Shown piece by piece: positions 7,895 through 16,557 of a DNA stretch of 64,000 nucleotides. The position numbers and the translations under genes were made by a program. Numbering within the stretch: position 1 is the first letter of the stretch; each line of letters starts with the position of its first letter. Source of the DNA: an uncultured Eubacteriales bacterium (lineage in GTDB: Bacteria > Bacillota > Clostridia > Oscillospirales > Oscillospiraceae); NCBI GenBank assembly GCA_900544405.1, contig UQVA01000006.1, positions 1 through 64,000 on the forward strand, given 5' to 3'. The notes below the pieces were generated by a model. The model was not told where the DNA came from, made no database searches, and saw only the letters and a list, made by a program, of their open reading frames with translations.

Positions 7895-8515
7895 ATGGCC
7901 CGGCTCTTCGACCCCCAGCGGGGCGGCTGGAAGATTCTGGGGTATCTGGCGGACGTGCTGATCTTAAGCTGCCTGTGGCTGGTCTGCTCCCTGCCCGTCG
8001 TGACCCTGGGGGCCGCCACCGCCGCCCTCTACGACTGCGCCGTCCGGTGCGTCCGTCAGAAGGACCCTGCGCTGCTGAGCCGGTTTTTCCGGACCTTCCG
8101 GGCGGAACTGAAAGGCTCCATCCCCACGACCCTGCTCTGGGAAGCGCTGCCGGCGGGGCTTTTCCTGCTGGTTCGGCTCTATGGCAACACCGCCGCCGTC
8201 AACGATGTGTCTGTCGTCCTGACCGTGGCAGGGCTGTGTCTGGTGGGCTTTGCGCTGGGGGTCTTTGCCTGGGTGTTCCCGCTGCTGTCCCGGTTCACCT
8301 TTTCTTTTGCCCAGCTGAACGTCACGGCCCTCCGGCTGGCCATGGGCCACCTGCCCGCCACGTTCCTGCTGGGTCTGGGGACTATGGGTACAGTGTATCT
8401 CTGTCTCCGTTTCGCTGTGCCGGTGTTTCTGATGCCTGCTCTCCTGGCGCTTTTCGCCAGCTTTCCCATCGAGCGGGCCTTCCGGCCTTATATGGAGGAA
8501 ACCAACCATGCGTAA
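7895..8515 (+). CDS. DUF624 (YesL-family) membrane protein
   Basis: This 206-residue protein carries the DUF624 signature near its N-terminus: GYLADVLILSCLWLVCSLPVVTLGAATAALYD. About five hydrophobic segments are visible. YesL-type proteins are found mostly beside sugar transport and glycoside hydrolase genes in Gram-positives; their biochemical role is unknown. It sits between the SGNH hydrolase and plsY, overlapping plsY by 8 bases, which indicates one transcript. A second DUF624 gene lies at 39.8 kb. Confidence 0.87.
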   Translation: MARLFDPQRGGWKILGYLADVLILSCLWLVCSLPVVTLGAATAALYDCAVRCVRQKDPALLSRFFRTFRAELKGSIPTTLLWEALPAGLFLLVRLYGNTAAVNDVSVVLTVAGLCLVGFALGVFAWVFPLLSRFTFSFAQLNVTALRLAMGHLPATFLLGLGTMGTVYLCLRFAVPVFLMPALLALFASFPIERAFRPYMEETNHA

Positions 8516-9134
8516 TATCCTGTTTTATGTTCTGACGGTTCTCGGCGGCTATCTGCTGGGCTGCTCCAGTATGGCCTACTATGTGTCCCGGTGGAAAAAG
8601 GTCAATCTGTCCACCAACGGCTCCGGGAATCTGGGGGCCTCCAACACCACCATCCTGCTGGGCTGGCGGATGGGCATTCTGGTGGCGCTGCATGACATTT
8701 TCAAAGGTGCGGCCGCCGTGCTGCTGGCCAAGTGGCTGCTGCCGGACCTGACCTACGCCCCAGTGGCTGCCGGGTGTGCCTGCGTCATGGGCCACATGTA
8801 TCCCTTCTACCTCAAGGGCAAGGGCGGCAAGGGCTTCGCCTCCTACACGGGGATGCTGCTGGCCCTGGACTGGCGGCTGGGACTGGCACTGATCGGCGTT
8901 TCCCTGCTGGTGACGTTCTTGTCGGATTACATCGTGGTCGGAACCCTGACCACGGTGGTGGTGGGGCCTGTCTGGATTGGCTTCACCCAAAGCTGGGTGT
9001 CGGCGGGCATCATGCTGGCCGTCACCGCCGTGATTTTTTACAAGCACCGGGAGAATCTCCACCGCATCTTCCACGGCGGCGAGGTGGGTCTGCGCAGCAC
9101 GCTGAAGGGCGAGCATCGGCTGCCGAAAAACTGA
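8508..9134 (+). CDS. plsY: Glycerol-3-phosphate acyltransferase PlsY
   Basis: This 208-residue integral membrane protein has the three PlsY motifs: NGSGNLGASNT near residue 40, a DIFKGAAAVLLA segment near 64, and GHMYPFYLKGKGGKG near 95-109. PlsY transfers acyl groups from acyl-phosphate to glycerol-3-phosphate, the first step of phospholipid synthesis in most bacteria. Its length is normal. It is the last gene of the operon and is followed by a terminator. Firmicutes often carry more than one plsY, so this could be a secondary copy. Confidence 0.93.
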   Translation: MRNILFYVLTVLGGYLLGCSSMAYYVSRWKKVNLSTNGSGNLGASNTTILLGWRMGILVALHDIFKGAAAVLLAKWLLPDLTYAPVAAGCACVMGHMYPFYLKGKGGKGFASYTGMLLALDWRLGLALIGVSLLVTFLSDYIVVGTLTTVVVGPVWIGFTQSWVSAGIMLAVTAVIFYKHRENLHRIFHGGEVGLRSTLKGEHRLPKN

Positions 9135-9138
9135 ATTT

Positions 9139-9182
9139 CCGCCCCGCATCCGGGTATTTTCGGATAAGGGGCGGCTTTTTTC
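9139..9182 (+). terminator. Terminator after plsY
   Basis: CCGCCCC (9139-9145) pairs with GGGGCGG (9168-9174), with an inner ATCCG/CGGAT pair, and is followed by CTTTTTT. Confidence 0.88.
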
Positions 9183-9203
9183 CGGGAAATCTCCGTTTCC
9201 CTC

Positions 9204-9232
9204 TTGTAATTTCCGAGAAAATGGCATATACT
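9204..9232 (+). promoter_or_regulatory. Promoter of asnS
   Basis: TTGTAA (9204-9209) and TATACT (9227-9232) are spaced by 17 bases. Transcription would begin near 9240, leaving a leader of about 30 bases, too short for a T-box. Confidence 0.75.
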
Positions 9233-9269
9233 AGGCTATTATAAAACCATACAAGAGAGGGATCCCATC

Positions 9270-10661
9270 ATGGAATTGATTTCCGTCCGAGAGTTGTTCC
9301 GCAACACCGCTGCCTATGCCGGAAAAAACGTGCAGGTAGGCGGCTGGGTGCGCTCCATCCGGGCCAGTAAGCAGTTTGGCTTCATCGTCCTCAGCGACGG
9401 TACGTATTTTAATCCGGTGCAGGTGGTCTACCACGACACCATGGAGAATTTTCAGGAAATTTCCAAGACCAACGTGGGCGCAGCCCTCATTGTCTCCGGC
9501 ACGTTGGTGCTGACCCCCGAGGCCAAGCAGCCCTTTGAAATTCAGGCGGATACCGTCACTGTGGAGGGTGCCTCCGCCCCGGACTATCCTCTGCAGAAGA
9601 AGCGCCACACCCTGGAGTACCTGCGGACCATGACCCATCTGCGGCCCCGGACCAACACCTTCCAGGCCGTGTTCCGTGTCCGCTCCCTGATCGCCTACGC
9701 CATCCACCAGTTCTTCCAGGAGCGGGACTTCGTGTATGTCCACACCCCCCTCATCACCGGTTCCGACTGCGAGGGTGCCGGCGAAATGTTCCAGGTGACC
9801 ACCCTGGACCTGAACAACCTGCCCCTTACTGAAGACGGCAAGGTGGATTACACCAAGGACTTCTTCAACAAGCCCACCAACCTGACCGTGTCCGGCCAGC
9901 TCAACGGCGAGGCCTTCGCCATGGCCTTCCGGAACATCTATACCTTCGGCCCCACCTTCCGTGCCGAGAACTCCAACACCACCCGCCACGCCGCCGAGTT
10001 CTGGATGATCGAGCCGGAAATTGCCTTTGCGGACCTGCAGGACGATATGCGTCTGGCCGAGGACATGATCAAGTACATCATCTCCTTCGTGCTGGAAAAA
10101 GCCCCAGAGGAAATGAACTTCTTCAACCAGTTTGTGGACAAAGGTCTGCTGGACCGGCTGAACCATGTGCTGACCTCCGAGTTCGGCCATGTGACCTACA
10201 CCGAGGCCATTGAAATTCTGGAAAAGCACAACGATCAGTTTGCCTACCCGGTCCATTGGGGCAGCGACCTACAGACCGAGCATGAGCGCTACCTGACGGA
10301 GGTCATCTTCCAGCGGCCCGTGTTCGTCACCGACTACCCCAAGGAGATCAAGGCCTTCTACATGAAGCTGAACCCCGACGGCAAGACCGTGGCGGCCATG
10401 GACTGCCTGGTGCCCGGCATCGGCGAGATCATCGGAGGCAGCCAGCGTGAGGACAACTACGACCTGCTGAAGGCCCGCATCGAAGAGCTGGGCATGAAAC
10501 CGGAGGATTACGGGTTCTACATGGACCTTCGGAAGTACGGCTCCGCCCGCCACGCCGGTTTCGGCCTGGGCTTCGAGCGGTGCGTCATGTACCTGACGGG
10601 CATGGGCAACATCCGGGACGTGCTTCCCTTCCCCCGGACCGTCAATAACTGCGACCTGTAA
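9270..10661 (+). CDS. asnS: Asparaginyl-tRNA synthetase
   Basis: This 463-residue class IIb synthetase charges tRNA-Asn in the cytosol. The N-terminal OB-fold anticodon-binding domain is visible at about 16-100 ([24 protein letters not shown]). The class II catalytic core follows, with [13 protein letters not shown] as motif 2, and the protein ends with motif 3, [16 protein letters not shown], then the AsnRS-type C-terminus [11 protein letters not shown]. The gene is monocistronic, with its own promoter and terminator. This is a core gene and the best anchor for placing the window phylogenetically. Confidence 0.97.
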   Translation: MELISVRELFRNTAAYAGKNVQVGGWVRSIRASKQFGFIVLSDGTYFNPVQVVYHDTMENFQEISKTNVGAALIVSGTLVLTPEAKQPFEIQADTVTVEGASAPDYPLQKKRHTLEYLRTMTHLRPRTNTFQAVFRVRSLIAYAIHQFFQERDFVYVHTPLITGSDCEGAGEMFQVTTLDLNNLPLTEDGKVDYTKDFFNKPTNLTVSGQLNGEAFAMAFRNIYTFGPTFRAENSNTTRHAAEFWMIEPEIAFADLQDDMRLAEDMIKYIISFVLEKAPEEMNFFNQFVDKGLLDRLNHVLTSEFGHVTYTEAIEILEKHNDQFAYPVHWGSDLQTEHERYLTEVIFQRPVFVTDYPKEIKAFYMKLNPDGKTVAAMDCLVPGIGEIIGGSQREDNYDLLKARIEELGMKPEDYGFYMDLRKYGSARHAGFGLGFERCVMYLTGMGNIRDVLPFPRTVNNCDL

Positions 10662-10684
10662 AAAGAGTAAAATAAAATGCGATT

Positions 10685-10722
10685 GCCCCGTTGGAGGAAA
10701 TCCTCCGACGGGGCGATTTTTT
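10685..10722 (+). terminator. Terminator after asnS
   Basis: A 14-base-arm stem (GCCCCGTTGGAGGA with TCCTCCGACGGGGC; 10685-10698 and 10701-10714) is followed by GATTTTTTG. Confidence 0.92.
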
Positions 10723-10781
10723 GTACATGAGCGGTCGAAAAACGTCACAACCGGCGGGAGAAATTCAATGGCCCGTTGGAC

Positions 10782-10814
10782 AAAAAAGTTGGCCGACAGA
10801 ACCTGCCGACCAAC
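10782..10814 (-). terminator. Terminator after the LytTR regulator gene
   Basis: In minus-strand RNA, GTTGGTCGGCAG pairs with CTGTCGGCCAAC (10788-10814), followed by TTTTTT. It lies 20 bases after the regulator stop codon. Confidence 0.85.
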
Positions 10815-10833
10815 GTTCATGTTTTTCTCATGT

Positions 10834-11556
10834 TCAGACGGTATCCCAGCGATACAACTCCCGGATCCGGTCCCGGACCGACTGCCGCCGATAGCGGCTC
10901 ATGGGAAGCGTTGTCCCATCGTCCAGCGTCACCGTATCGGAGCCGACTTGGGAAATGCAGGCCGCATTCACCAGGAAACTCTTATGGGTCCGCAGGAAGC
11001 CATAGCCATCCAGCATTTTTTCTACGGCGGATAATTGGTACACCAGGTCCAGTGTCCCCCGGTCCGTCACGATATGCAGTTGCTTCTGGTAGCTCTCCAA
11101 GTAGCGGATATGGTCCACTGCAATGCGGAAAAGGCCCCCGCCGCTCTGCAAAATCATCCAGGGCCGATGGACAGAATTGGGCAGCTCCCAAAGCACACTG
11201 CCCAGGCATTCCCCCAATTCCTCCCCCAGGTGTTCCCGCCGGATCAGCCGGAAGGGCTGGAGCCGCAGCATCCGATGCAGATCATTCTCCTGTCCATAGA
11301 GCAGCACCGTTGGCGGCGACGGCAGCAGGTCCCGCAGATACCCGGCCAAATCCAGGCAGCCTTTCTCTGCCATGTCCAGGAATACCAGGTCAAACCGTCC
11401 GTGATCTCCCTCAGATTTTTTCAGCAGTCCCCCATTTTCGAAAACATGGATACAGGGGCTGACCCCCTGTGTTTCCAGAACATTCCGCAAAGAGCGCTGA
11501 AATACTTCCAGCAGAGTGCCGTCCCGGCTGAGAATTGCCAGATCAATGGTCTTCAT
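10834..11556 (-). CDS. LytTR-family response regulator with a degenerate receiver
   Basis: The protein is about 240 residues. Residues 1-120 look like a response regulator receiver and about 135-235 form a LytTR DNA-binding domain (DHIRYLESYQKQLHIVTDRG, then FLRTHKSFLVNAACI). Asp61 in LVFLDM is at the phosphorylation position, but the acidic pair normally near residues 8-12 is reduced to a single Asp12 (LAILSRDG), and the usual KP lysine region reads QPFRLIRRE, so phosphorylation may be weak or absent. The start is ATG 11556, with GGGAGG upstream. No histidine kinase gene is next to it, which makes it an orphan. Target genes are unknown. Confidence 0.85.
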   Translation of the reverse strand: MKTIDLAILSRDGTLLEVFQRSLRNVLETQGVSPCIHVFENGGLLKKSEGDHGRFDLVFLDMAEKGCLDLAGYLRDLLPSPPTVLLYGQENDLHRMLRLQPFRLIRREHLGEELGECLGSVLWELPNSVHRPWMILQSGGGLFRIAVDHIRYLESYQKQLHIVTDRGTLDLVYQLSAVEKMLDGYGFLRTHKSFLVNAACISQVGSDTVTLDDGTTLPMSRYRRQSVRDRIRELYRWDTV

Positions 11557-11584
11557 AGGTGCCTCCCAAAAGAATGGTACTGTC

Positions 11585-11613
11585 AGTGTATCACAATTCC
11601 GTTTGAAACGCAA
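11585..11613 (-). promoter_or_regulatory. Likely promoter of the LytTR gene
   Basis: On the minus strand, TTGCGT (11608-11613) and TACACT (11585-11590) are separated by 17 bases, about 30 bases before the start codon. Confidence 0.6.
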
Positions 11614-11622
11614 CGAGAATAT

Positions 11623-11660
11623 ATTTCGTAATCTGCCGTTCACGCAATATTTTACGAAAT
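11623..11660. promoter_or_regulatory. Inverted repeat ATTTCGTAA between divergent regulators
   Basis: ATTTCGTAA (11623-11631) and its exact complement TTACGAAAT (11652-11660) are spaced by 20 bases, just upstream of the LytTR promoter and 40 bases upstream of the divergent LacI promoter. About two helical turns separate the half-site centres by nearly three turns, so dimer binding is plausible. The binding protein is not known. Confidence 0.5.
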
Positions 11661-11697
11661 TTCAGAAAAATATTTTCAAATTTTCACCGTGACTATC

Positions 11698-11726
11698 TTA
11701 TTATTCCGGGTTTCTTGTGATATAAT
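11698..11726 (+). promoter_or_regulatory. Extended -10 promoter of the LacI-GH2 operon
   Basis: TGATATAAT (11718-11726) is a perfect extended -10; the -35 region (TTATTA, 11698-11703) is poor. Confidence 0.72.
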
Positions 11727-11757
11727 GGGGCTTATGTTATGATAGGGAGGAATAGAA

Positions 11758-12747
11758 ATGGCAAAGAAGCCCTCTGTTGCGCAAATCGCCAGTCAAGCAG
11801 GCGTTTCCGCCGCCACCGTTTCCAGAGTGCTGAATTCCATGGGCGGATATTCCGAAGAAACCGCCCGGAAAGTCCGCATGGCCGCCCGGAACATCGGTTA
11901 CGGCCAGCCGCCCTCTGCCGGACACACCGGCAGCCCGCTGATTGGCATTCTGGTCCCGGATATTTCCAATGCGTACTTTGCCGGGATTGCCCTGGCCCTT
12001 CAGGAAGACTTTCGGGAACATGGATTTCTGGCGCTGATCTGTAATGTCAGCCAGACGGAGGAATTGGCTCAGGCCTATGTGGATGAGCTGCTGCGCCAGT
12101 CGGTGCAGGCTCTGGTATTCGTGTGCGGCTACGGCTGGGATCTGGAAAAGCTGGACATTCCGATGGTCTACATTGACCGGCACCCCGTCTGCGAGCAGTC
12201 TGACATCATCGTGGTCGAATCCGACAATGTCCGGGGCGGCTATCTGGCCGCACGGGAACTGCTCCGCAGTGGCTGCCGCCGGATCGCCTTTCTCACCGAC
12301 TCCCTGAAAACCAGCACCAAGCGCTCCCGTTACAAAGGCTATGTCCGTGCGCTGCATCAGGCGGGCCTGGAGGCCAGCGATTCGCTGGTGATTTCCGTGG
12401 GGCATCAGGAGGAACAGCAGGTCCGGGAACGCATCCGGCAGGTATTGGCCCAGGATCCGCTCATTGACGGAATCCTATGCGCCACAGACCGCCTGGCCAT
12501 CGGCGCAATTCTGGGCGCTCAGGACTGCGGCAGGAGGATTCCGGAGGACCTGTGTGTCACCGGCTTTGATGACGGGCGGATTGCATCCGTTTTTCGGCCC
12601 GGCATCACGTCGGTACGTCAGGACGGCATTGCCATGGCAAAAAAGGCCTCTTCCATTCTTTTCACCCTGCTGGAAGGCGGGCAGCTTGACAAACGCCGGT
12701 ACATCATTCCGGTGTCCCTGTCCGTGCGGGAGTCCACCTGCCGGTGA
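11758..12747 (+). CDS. LacI-family transcriptional regulator (first of two)
   Basis: This 329-residue protein has the LacI helix-turn-helix at residues 5-25 (SVAQIASQAGVSAATVSRVL) and a periplasmic-binding-protein-like sensor domain from about 62 (PLIGILVPDISNAYFAGIALAL). The C-terminal half keeps the usual TSVRQDGIAMAKKA segment. GGGAGG precedes the ATG. The gene heads an operon with two oxidoreductases and a GH2 enzyme, so it probably regulates that operon in response to a derived sugar. Its hinge region is short and less conserved than in the second LacI protein at 22.7 kb. No obvious palindromic operator was found at its own promoter. Confidence 0.92.
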   Translation: MAKKPSVAQIASQAGVSAATVSRVLNSMGGYSEETARKVRMAARNIGYGQPPSAGHTGSPLIGILVPDISNAYFAGIALALQEDFREHGFLALICNVSQTEELAQAYVDELLRQSVQALVFVCGYGWDLEKLDIPMVYIDRHPVCEQSDIIVVESDNVRGGYLAARELLRSGCRRIAFLTDSLKTSTKRSRYKGYVRALHQAGLEASDSLVISVGHQEEQQVRERIRQVLAQDPLIDGILCATDRLAIGAILGAQDCGRRIPEDLCVTGFDDGRIASVFRPGITSVRQDGIAMAKKASSILFTLLEGGQLDKRRYIIPVSLSVRESTCR

Positions 12748-12797
12748 CCGCCCTCCAAACAAACACCGTCATAATGAATACGAAGGAGAATACAGAC

Positions 12798-13823
12798 ATG
12801 ATTACCGTTGCTTACATTGGATTTGGCGTCAGCGTTCGGGAGTACCACATTCCCTATGTGGAAAACCGGGAGGACATTCGGGTAAAGTACGTTTACCGCC
12901 GGGCAGAGGACATCGCCCAGTTTGCGGAGTACGAGCCCTTCTACCCGGAAATCATCTTCACCACCGATTTGGACCTGGTCCTCGGGGACCCGGAGGTCAA
13001 TCTGGTGGTCGTCAACACCCCGGACCGGTTCCATGTGCCCTACGCCAAGCAGATTCTGAACGCCGGAAAGCACGCTTTGGTGGAGAAGCCCTTCGCCCCC
13101 ACCGCCAAGGAAGCCAGAGAGGTCTTTGATTTGGCCAAGGAAAAGGGTCTTATCTGTATGCCCAACCAGAACCGCCGCTTTGATGCGGATTTCCTGGCGG
13201 TCAAGGACGTGCTGGCCAGTGGAAAGCTGGGCAAGCTGGTGCGTCTTGAAAGCCATTACGACTATTTCAAGACCAACGGCTGGTACGACCATCTGGGTAC
13301 CCTCTATAACCTGGGCGTTCACACCACCGACCAGATCATCAGCCTGCTGGGGATGCCGGACCACACCCACTTTGATGTCCGCAGCATCCATCACCCCGGC
13401 GTAGGCGATGATTACTACGACCTGGAATTCTACTACGGCAACAGCAAGGCCACCGTCAGCACCAGTATGTGCGTGAGCATCGATTATCCCCGCTTCACCC
13501 TTCACGGCACCAACGGCAGCTTCACGCTTCCTCCGGTGATCCACAATTCCGGCAAGAAAAAGGTGGTGGGCCGCCACGTCATCAGCACCGCCATGGCCAG
13601 CGAGGACCGCTGGGGCACCCTGGTCTACCACAACGCCGCCGGGGAGGCAATTACGGAAAAGGTCCCCGTAGGCTGCGCCCACTATGAGCGCATTTACGAC
13701 AGCCTCATCGACGCCATTGAAAACGGCGGTGAAAAGTGTGTCAAGGACGCTGAGGTCATCCGGGTCCTGGAAATTCTGGAGGAGGCTACCGAAGTGGCCA
13801 AGTCCCACGCAAAGGAGGGCTAA
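12798..13823 (+). CDS. Gfo/Idh/MocA oxidoreductase, YhhX-like
   Basis: This 341-residue NAD(P)-dependent oxidoreductase has a Rossmann start (VAYIGFGVSVREYHIPYV) and the family signature EKPFAPTAKEA near residue 99. The N-terminal motif, NRRFDADFLAVKDV, HYDYFK and LGVHTTDQIISLLG closely resemble what I recall of E. coli YhhX, a protein of undefined substrate. ATG 12798 is chosen because AAGGAG lies about 9 bases upstream; an in-frame upstream start overlaps lacI and has no site. It is followed 2 bases later by a second family member. The pair beside a GH2 suggests oxidation or epimerisation of a released sugar. Confidence 0.88.
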   Translation: MITVAYIGFGVSVREYHIPYVENREDIRVKYVYRRAEDIAQFAEYEPFYPEIIFTTDLDLVLGDPEVNLVVVNTPDRFHVPYAKQILNAGKHALVEKPFAPTAKEAREVFDLAKEKGLICMPNQNRRFDADFLAVKDVLASGKLGKLVRLESHYDYFKTNGWYDHLGTLYNLGVHTTDQIISLLGMPDHTHFDVRSIHHPGVGDDYYDLEFYYGNSKATVSTSMCVSIDYPRFTLHGTNGSFTLPPVIHNSGKKKVVGRHVISTAMASEDRWGTLVYHNAAGEAITEKVPVGCAHYERIYDSLIDAIENGGEKCVKDAEVIRVLEILEEATEVAKSHAKEG

Positions 13824-13825
13824 GC

Positions 13826-14815
13826 ATGGAGGAAATTCGTCTCGGCACCATTGGCTCCGGTGTCATCGTTCATTCCGTTCTCGGAAACGTTCTGAAAACG
13901 CCGGGCATTCGCCTGACCGCCGTGTATTCCCGGTCCCAGGAAAAAGGCGACGCTTTGGCCGCCGAATTCGGTGCGAAAAAGGTCTATACGGATATGGACG
14001 CCTTCCTGGCCGACGAGGACACCAATTTTGTCTACATTGCGACCCCCAATCTGCTCCACTATCCCCAGGCAAAGAAAGCCCTGCTGGCCGGGAAAAATGT
14101 GATCCTGGAAAAGCCCTTCTGCACCACTGCAGACCATGCCCGGGAGCTGGTCGCTCTGGCCCGGGAAAAGGGTCTTTTCCTGATCGATGCAGTCCCCACA
14201 GCGTTTTTGCCGAATCTGGAGGTCCTGAAGGAGGCCCTTCCAAAAATTGGAAAAGTCAAGCTGGTCCAGGCCAATTACAGCCAGTATTCCAGCCGGTATG
14301 ACCTGCTTCTGAAGGGCGAGATGCCCAACATCTTCAACCCGGAGTTCGCCGGCGGCTGCCTCATGGACATCAACTTCTACAATCTTTACCTGAACATCGC
14401 CCTGTTCGGAAAGCCCCAGAGCGCCATGTATTATCCCAATATCTACCCCGGCGCCGCCGACACCTCCGGTATTGTCGTGATGAACTACGACGGCTTCGTC
14501 AGCGAATCCGCCGGGGCCAAGGATACCTGGGGTGTAAATTTCTTCCAGATCGAAGGCGAAACCGGCTATATCTATGTGGCCGGGGGCTCCAACGGCCTGG
14601 CGGAAGTGCGGGTCGTAACCAAAACCTCCGACGAGACCATTAACCATCAGAGTGACCCCGACCGCTGGTTCTACGAGGTCCAGAATCTGACCGCCCTGGT
14701 GCTGGCCGACGATTATGCCGCCATTGAGGCCCGTCAGGACGTAATGCTGAACGTGATGGAAGTTCTGGAAACCGTCCGCCGAAATGCCGGGATCCGTTTC
14801 CCCGGCGACCGGTAA
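13826..14815 (+). CDS. Gfo/Idh/MocA family oxidoreductase
   Basis: The 329-residue protein shows the Rossmann GTIGSGVIVHSVL start, ATPNLLHYPQA, and the EKPF signature near residue 94, followed by the alpha/beta C-terminal domain. The canonical lysine of EKP is present, so it should be catalytically competent. AAGGAGG lies 8 bases before the ATG. It differs strongly from its upstream neighbour, so the two are not a recent tandem copy. Substrate is unknown; family members oxidise sugars, inositols and some glycosides at a secondary hydroxyl. Confidence 0.87.
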   Translation: MEEIRLGTIGSGVIVHSVLGNVLKTPGIRLTAVYSRSQEKGDALAAEFGAKKVYTDMDAFLADEDTNFVYIATPNLLHYPQAKKALLAGKNVILEKPFCTTADHARELVALAREKGLFLIDAVPTAFLPNLEVLKEALPKIGKVKLVQANYSQYSSRYDLLLKGEMPNIFNPEFAGGCLMDINFYNLYLNIALFGKPQSAMYYPNIYPGAADTSGIVVMNYDGFVSESAGAKDTWGVNFFQIEGETGYIYVAGGSNGLAEVRVVTKTSDETINHQSDPDRWFYEVQNLTALVLADDYAAIEARQDVMLNVMEVLETVRRNAGIRFPGDR

Positions 14816-14820
14816 CGGCC

Positions 14821-16557
14821 ATGGAAATACCCAGAAACGAATATCCCCGGCCGCAAATGCGGCGGGAGGGCTGGATAAACCTGAACGGCATCTGGGAATT
14901 TGCCTTTGACTTTGGGCGAACCGGCAAGGAACGGGGAATGCAGAATGCGTCGAAGTTGAGCCGGGAAATTCTGGTACCCTTCTGCCCGGAAAGTGCGCTT
15001 TCCGGCATTCACTACCCGGATTTTATGAACGCCGTATGGTATCGCCGAAGCTTCAAGCTGGACGATCTTTCCAACGGAAACCGGGTGCTGCTGCACTTTG
15101 AGGCCGTGGACCATTTCTCTACCGTCTATCTCAACGGCACGGAACTGGGCAGCCATACCGGCGGCTTTACCCCCTTCTCCTTTGACATTACCGGCCAGGT
15201 CCGTCCGGGAGAAAATGTGCTGACGGTCTGCGCCGAAGATGACAGCCGGGACCCGCTGATTCCAAGAGGCAAGCAGTCGGAGCCATACGCCTCCCAGGGC
15301 TGCGATTATACCCGTGTCACCGGCATCTGGCAGACAGTCTGGCTGGAGATCGTCCCGGAGACCTATCTTGCGGACTACCGGGTCACCACGGACATCGACA
15401 ACGGCACGGCAAGTTTCGCGCTGCACTTTAATCATGTCGGCAGCAAGCAGGTCGCCGTTCAGGTCCTGTATCAGGGGGAACCCATGGGCGATGCCCGCCT
15501 GCGCTGCACCGGCGACCGGCTCTGCTTTACCGTTCCCCTGAAAGAAACGCATCTCTGGGAAGTGGGAAAAGGCCGCTTATATGACGTTCTTTTCACCGTC
15601 ACCGACGCCAACGGCCATGAAGACCATGTCAGCGGCTATTTCGGGATGCGGAGCGTGACCCTGAGCGAAAAGGCACTGTGCCTCAATGGAAAACCGCTTT
15701 TCCAGCGTCTGGTCCTGGATCAGGGCTTTTATCCGGACGGTATTTACACCGCCCCCAGCGACGAGGCTCTGCGGGAGGACATTCTCCGCTCCATGGCTCT
15801 GGGCTTCCAGGGCGCACGGCTCCACCAGAAGGTATTTGAACGCCGCTTTCTTTACTGGGCGGACCGGCTCGGCTATCTGGTCTGGGGCGAATACGGCAAC
15901 TGGGGACTGGACCACTCGAACCCGGCAGCCCTGGGCGCTATGCTCACCCCGTGGCTGGAAGCCGTCGCACGGGATTTCAATGCGCCTTCCGTGATCGGCT
16001 GGTGTCCCTTTAACGAAACCTGGGACTACAAGGGCCGGCATCAGGAGGATTCGGTGATTCTGTCCGTCTACAAGGCAACCAAAGCCCTGGACCCCACCCG
16101 GCCGGTCATTGACACCAGCGGGAATTATCACACCCAGACCGACCTCTACGATGTCCATGACTACGAGCAGGATGTGGACGCTTTTGCCGCCCACTACGCC
16201 CCCATGGAAGCAGACGGGCCGGTATATGACTGGTGCGGCTGGCAGCACTATGGCGGTCAGCCCTATTGGGTCAGCGAATACGGCGGCATCCTATGGGACC
16301 CCCATCAGGAAGGCGGCTGGGGCTACGGCCATGGGCCGGAAAGTCCGGAGGAATACGTCCGGCGCTTCATTGGCCTGACCCGGGTCCTTATGAAAAATCC
16401 CAGGATCTGCGGTCTGTGCTACACCCAGCTCTACGACGTGGAGCAGGAAAAGAACGGAATTTATACCTACGACCGCCAGCCCAAGTTTACCCAGGCCCAA
16501 ATGGAGCAGCTGCGTCAGGCCCTCTGCACCCCTGCGGCCATTGAGGAAACCCCATGA
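14821..16557 (+). CDS. Glycoside hydrolase family 2 enzyme, cytosolic
   Basis: At 578 residues this has the three-domain core of GH2: a sugar-binding jelly roll at about 1-180 (WINLNGIWEFAFD, VWYRRSF, VYLNGTELGSHTGGFTPF), an immunoglobulin-like domain, and a TIM barrel from about 290. WCPFNETWD supplies the acid/base Glu and YWVSEYGGILWD the nucleophile Glu. It has no signal peptide, so it acts on imported oligosaccharides. The family covers beta-galactosidases, beta-glucuronidases and beta-mannosidases; at this length a glucuronidase/galactosidase-like minimal enzyme is likely, but substrate cannot be read. No strong ribosome site is seen; it follows the oxidoreductase stop by 5 bases, suggesting translational coupling. 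It overlaps the next gene by ATGA. Confidence 0.9.
   Translation: MEIPRNEYPRPQMRREGWINLNGIWEFAFDFGRTGKERGMQNASKLSREILVPFCPESALSGIHYPDFMNAVWYRRSFKLDDLSNGNRVLLHFEAVDHFSTVYLNGTELGSHTGGFTPFSFDITGQVRPGENVLTVCAEDDSRDPLIPRGKQSEPYASQGCDYTRVTGIWQTVWLEIVPETYLADYRVTTDIDNGTASFALHFNHVGSKQVAVQVLYQGEPMGDARLRCTGDRLCFTVPLKETHLWEVGKGRLYDVLFTVTDANGHEDHVSGYFGMRSVTLSEKALCLNGKPLFQRLVLDQGFYPDGIYTAPSDEALREDILRSMALGFQGARLHQKVFERRFLYWADRLGYLVWGEYGNWGLDHSNPAALGAMLTPWLEAVARDFNAPSVIGWCPFNETWDYKGRHQEDSVILSVYKATKALDPTRPVIDTSGNYHTQTDLYDVHDYEQDVDAFAAHYAPMEADGPVYDWCGWQHYGGQPYWVSEYGGILWDPHQEGGWGYGHGPESPEEYVRRFIGLTRVLMKNPRICGLCYTQLYDVEQEKNGIYTYDRQPKFTQAQMEQLRQALCTPAAIEETP

Noticed and set aside
9135..9269. T-box leader for asnS
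   Set aside because: Only about 30 bases lie between the promoter and the start codon; no specifier loop or T-box sequence is present.
12798..13823. 2,7-anhydro-sialic acid oxidoreductase (NanOx/YjhC type)
   Set aside because: Although it is a Gfo/Idh protein near a sialic-acid type cluster, its motifs resemble YhhX much more than YjhC, and it lies in a separate LacI-led operon.
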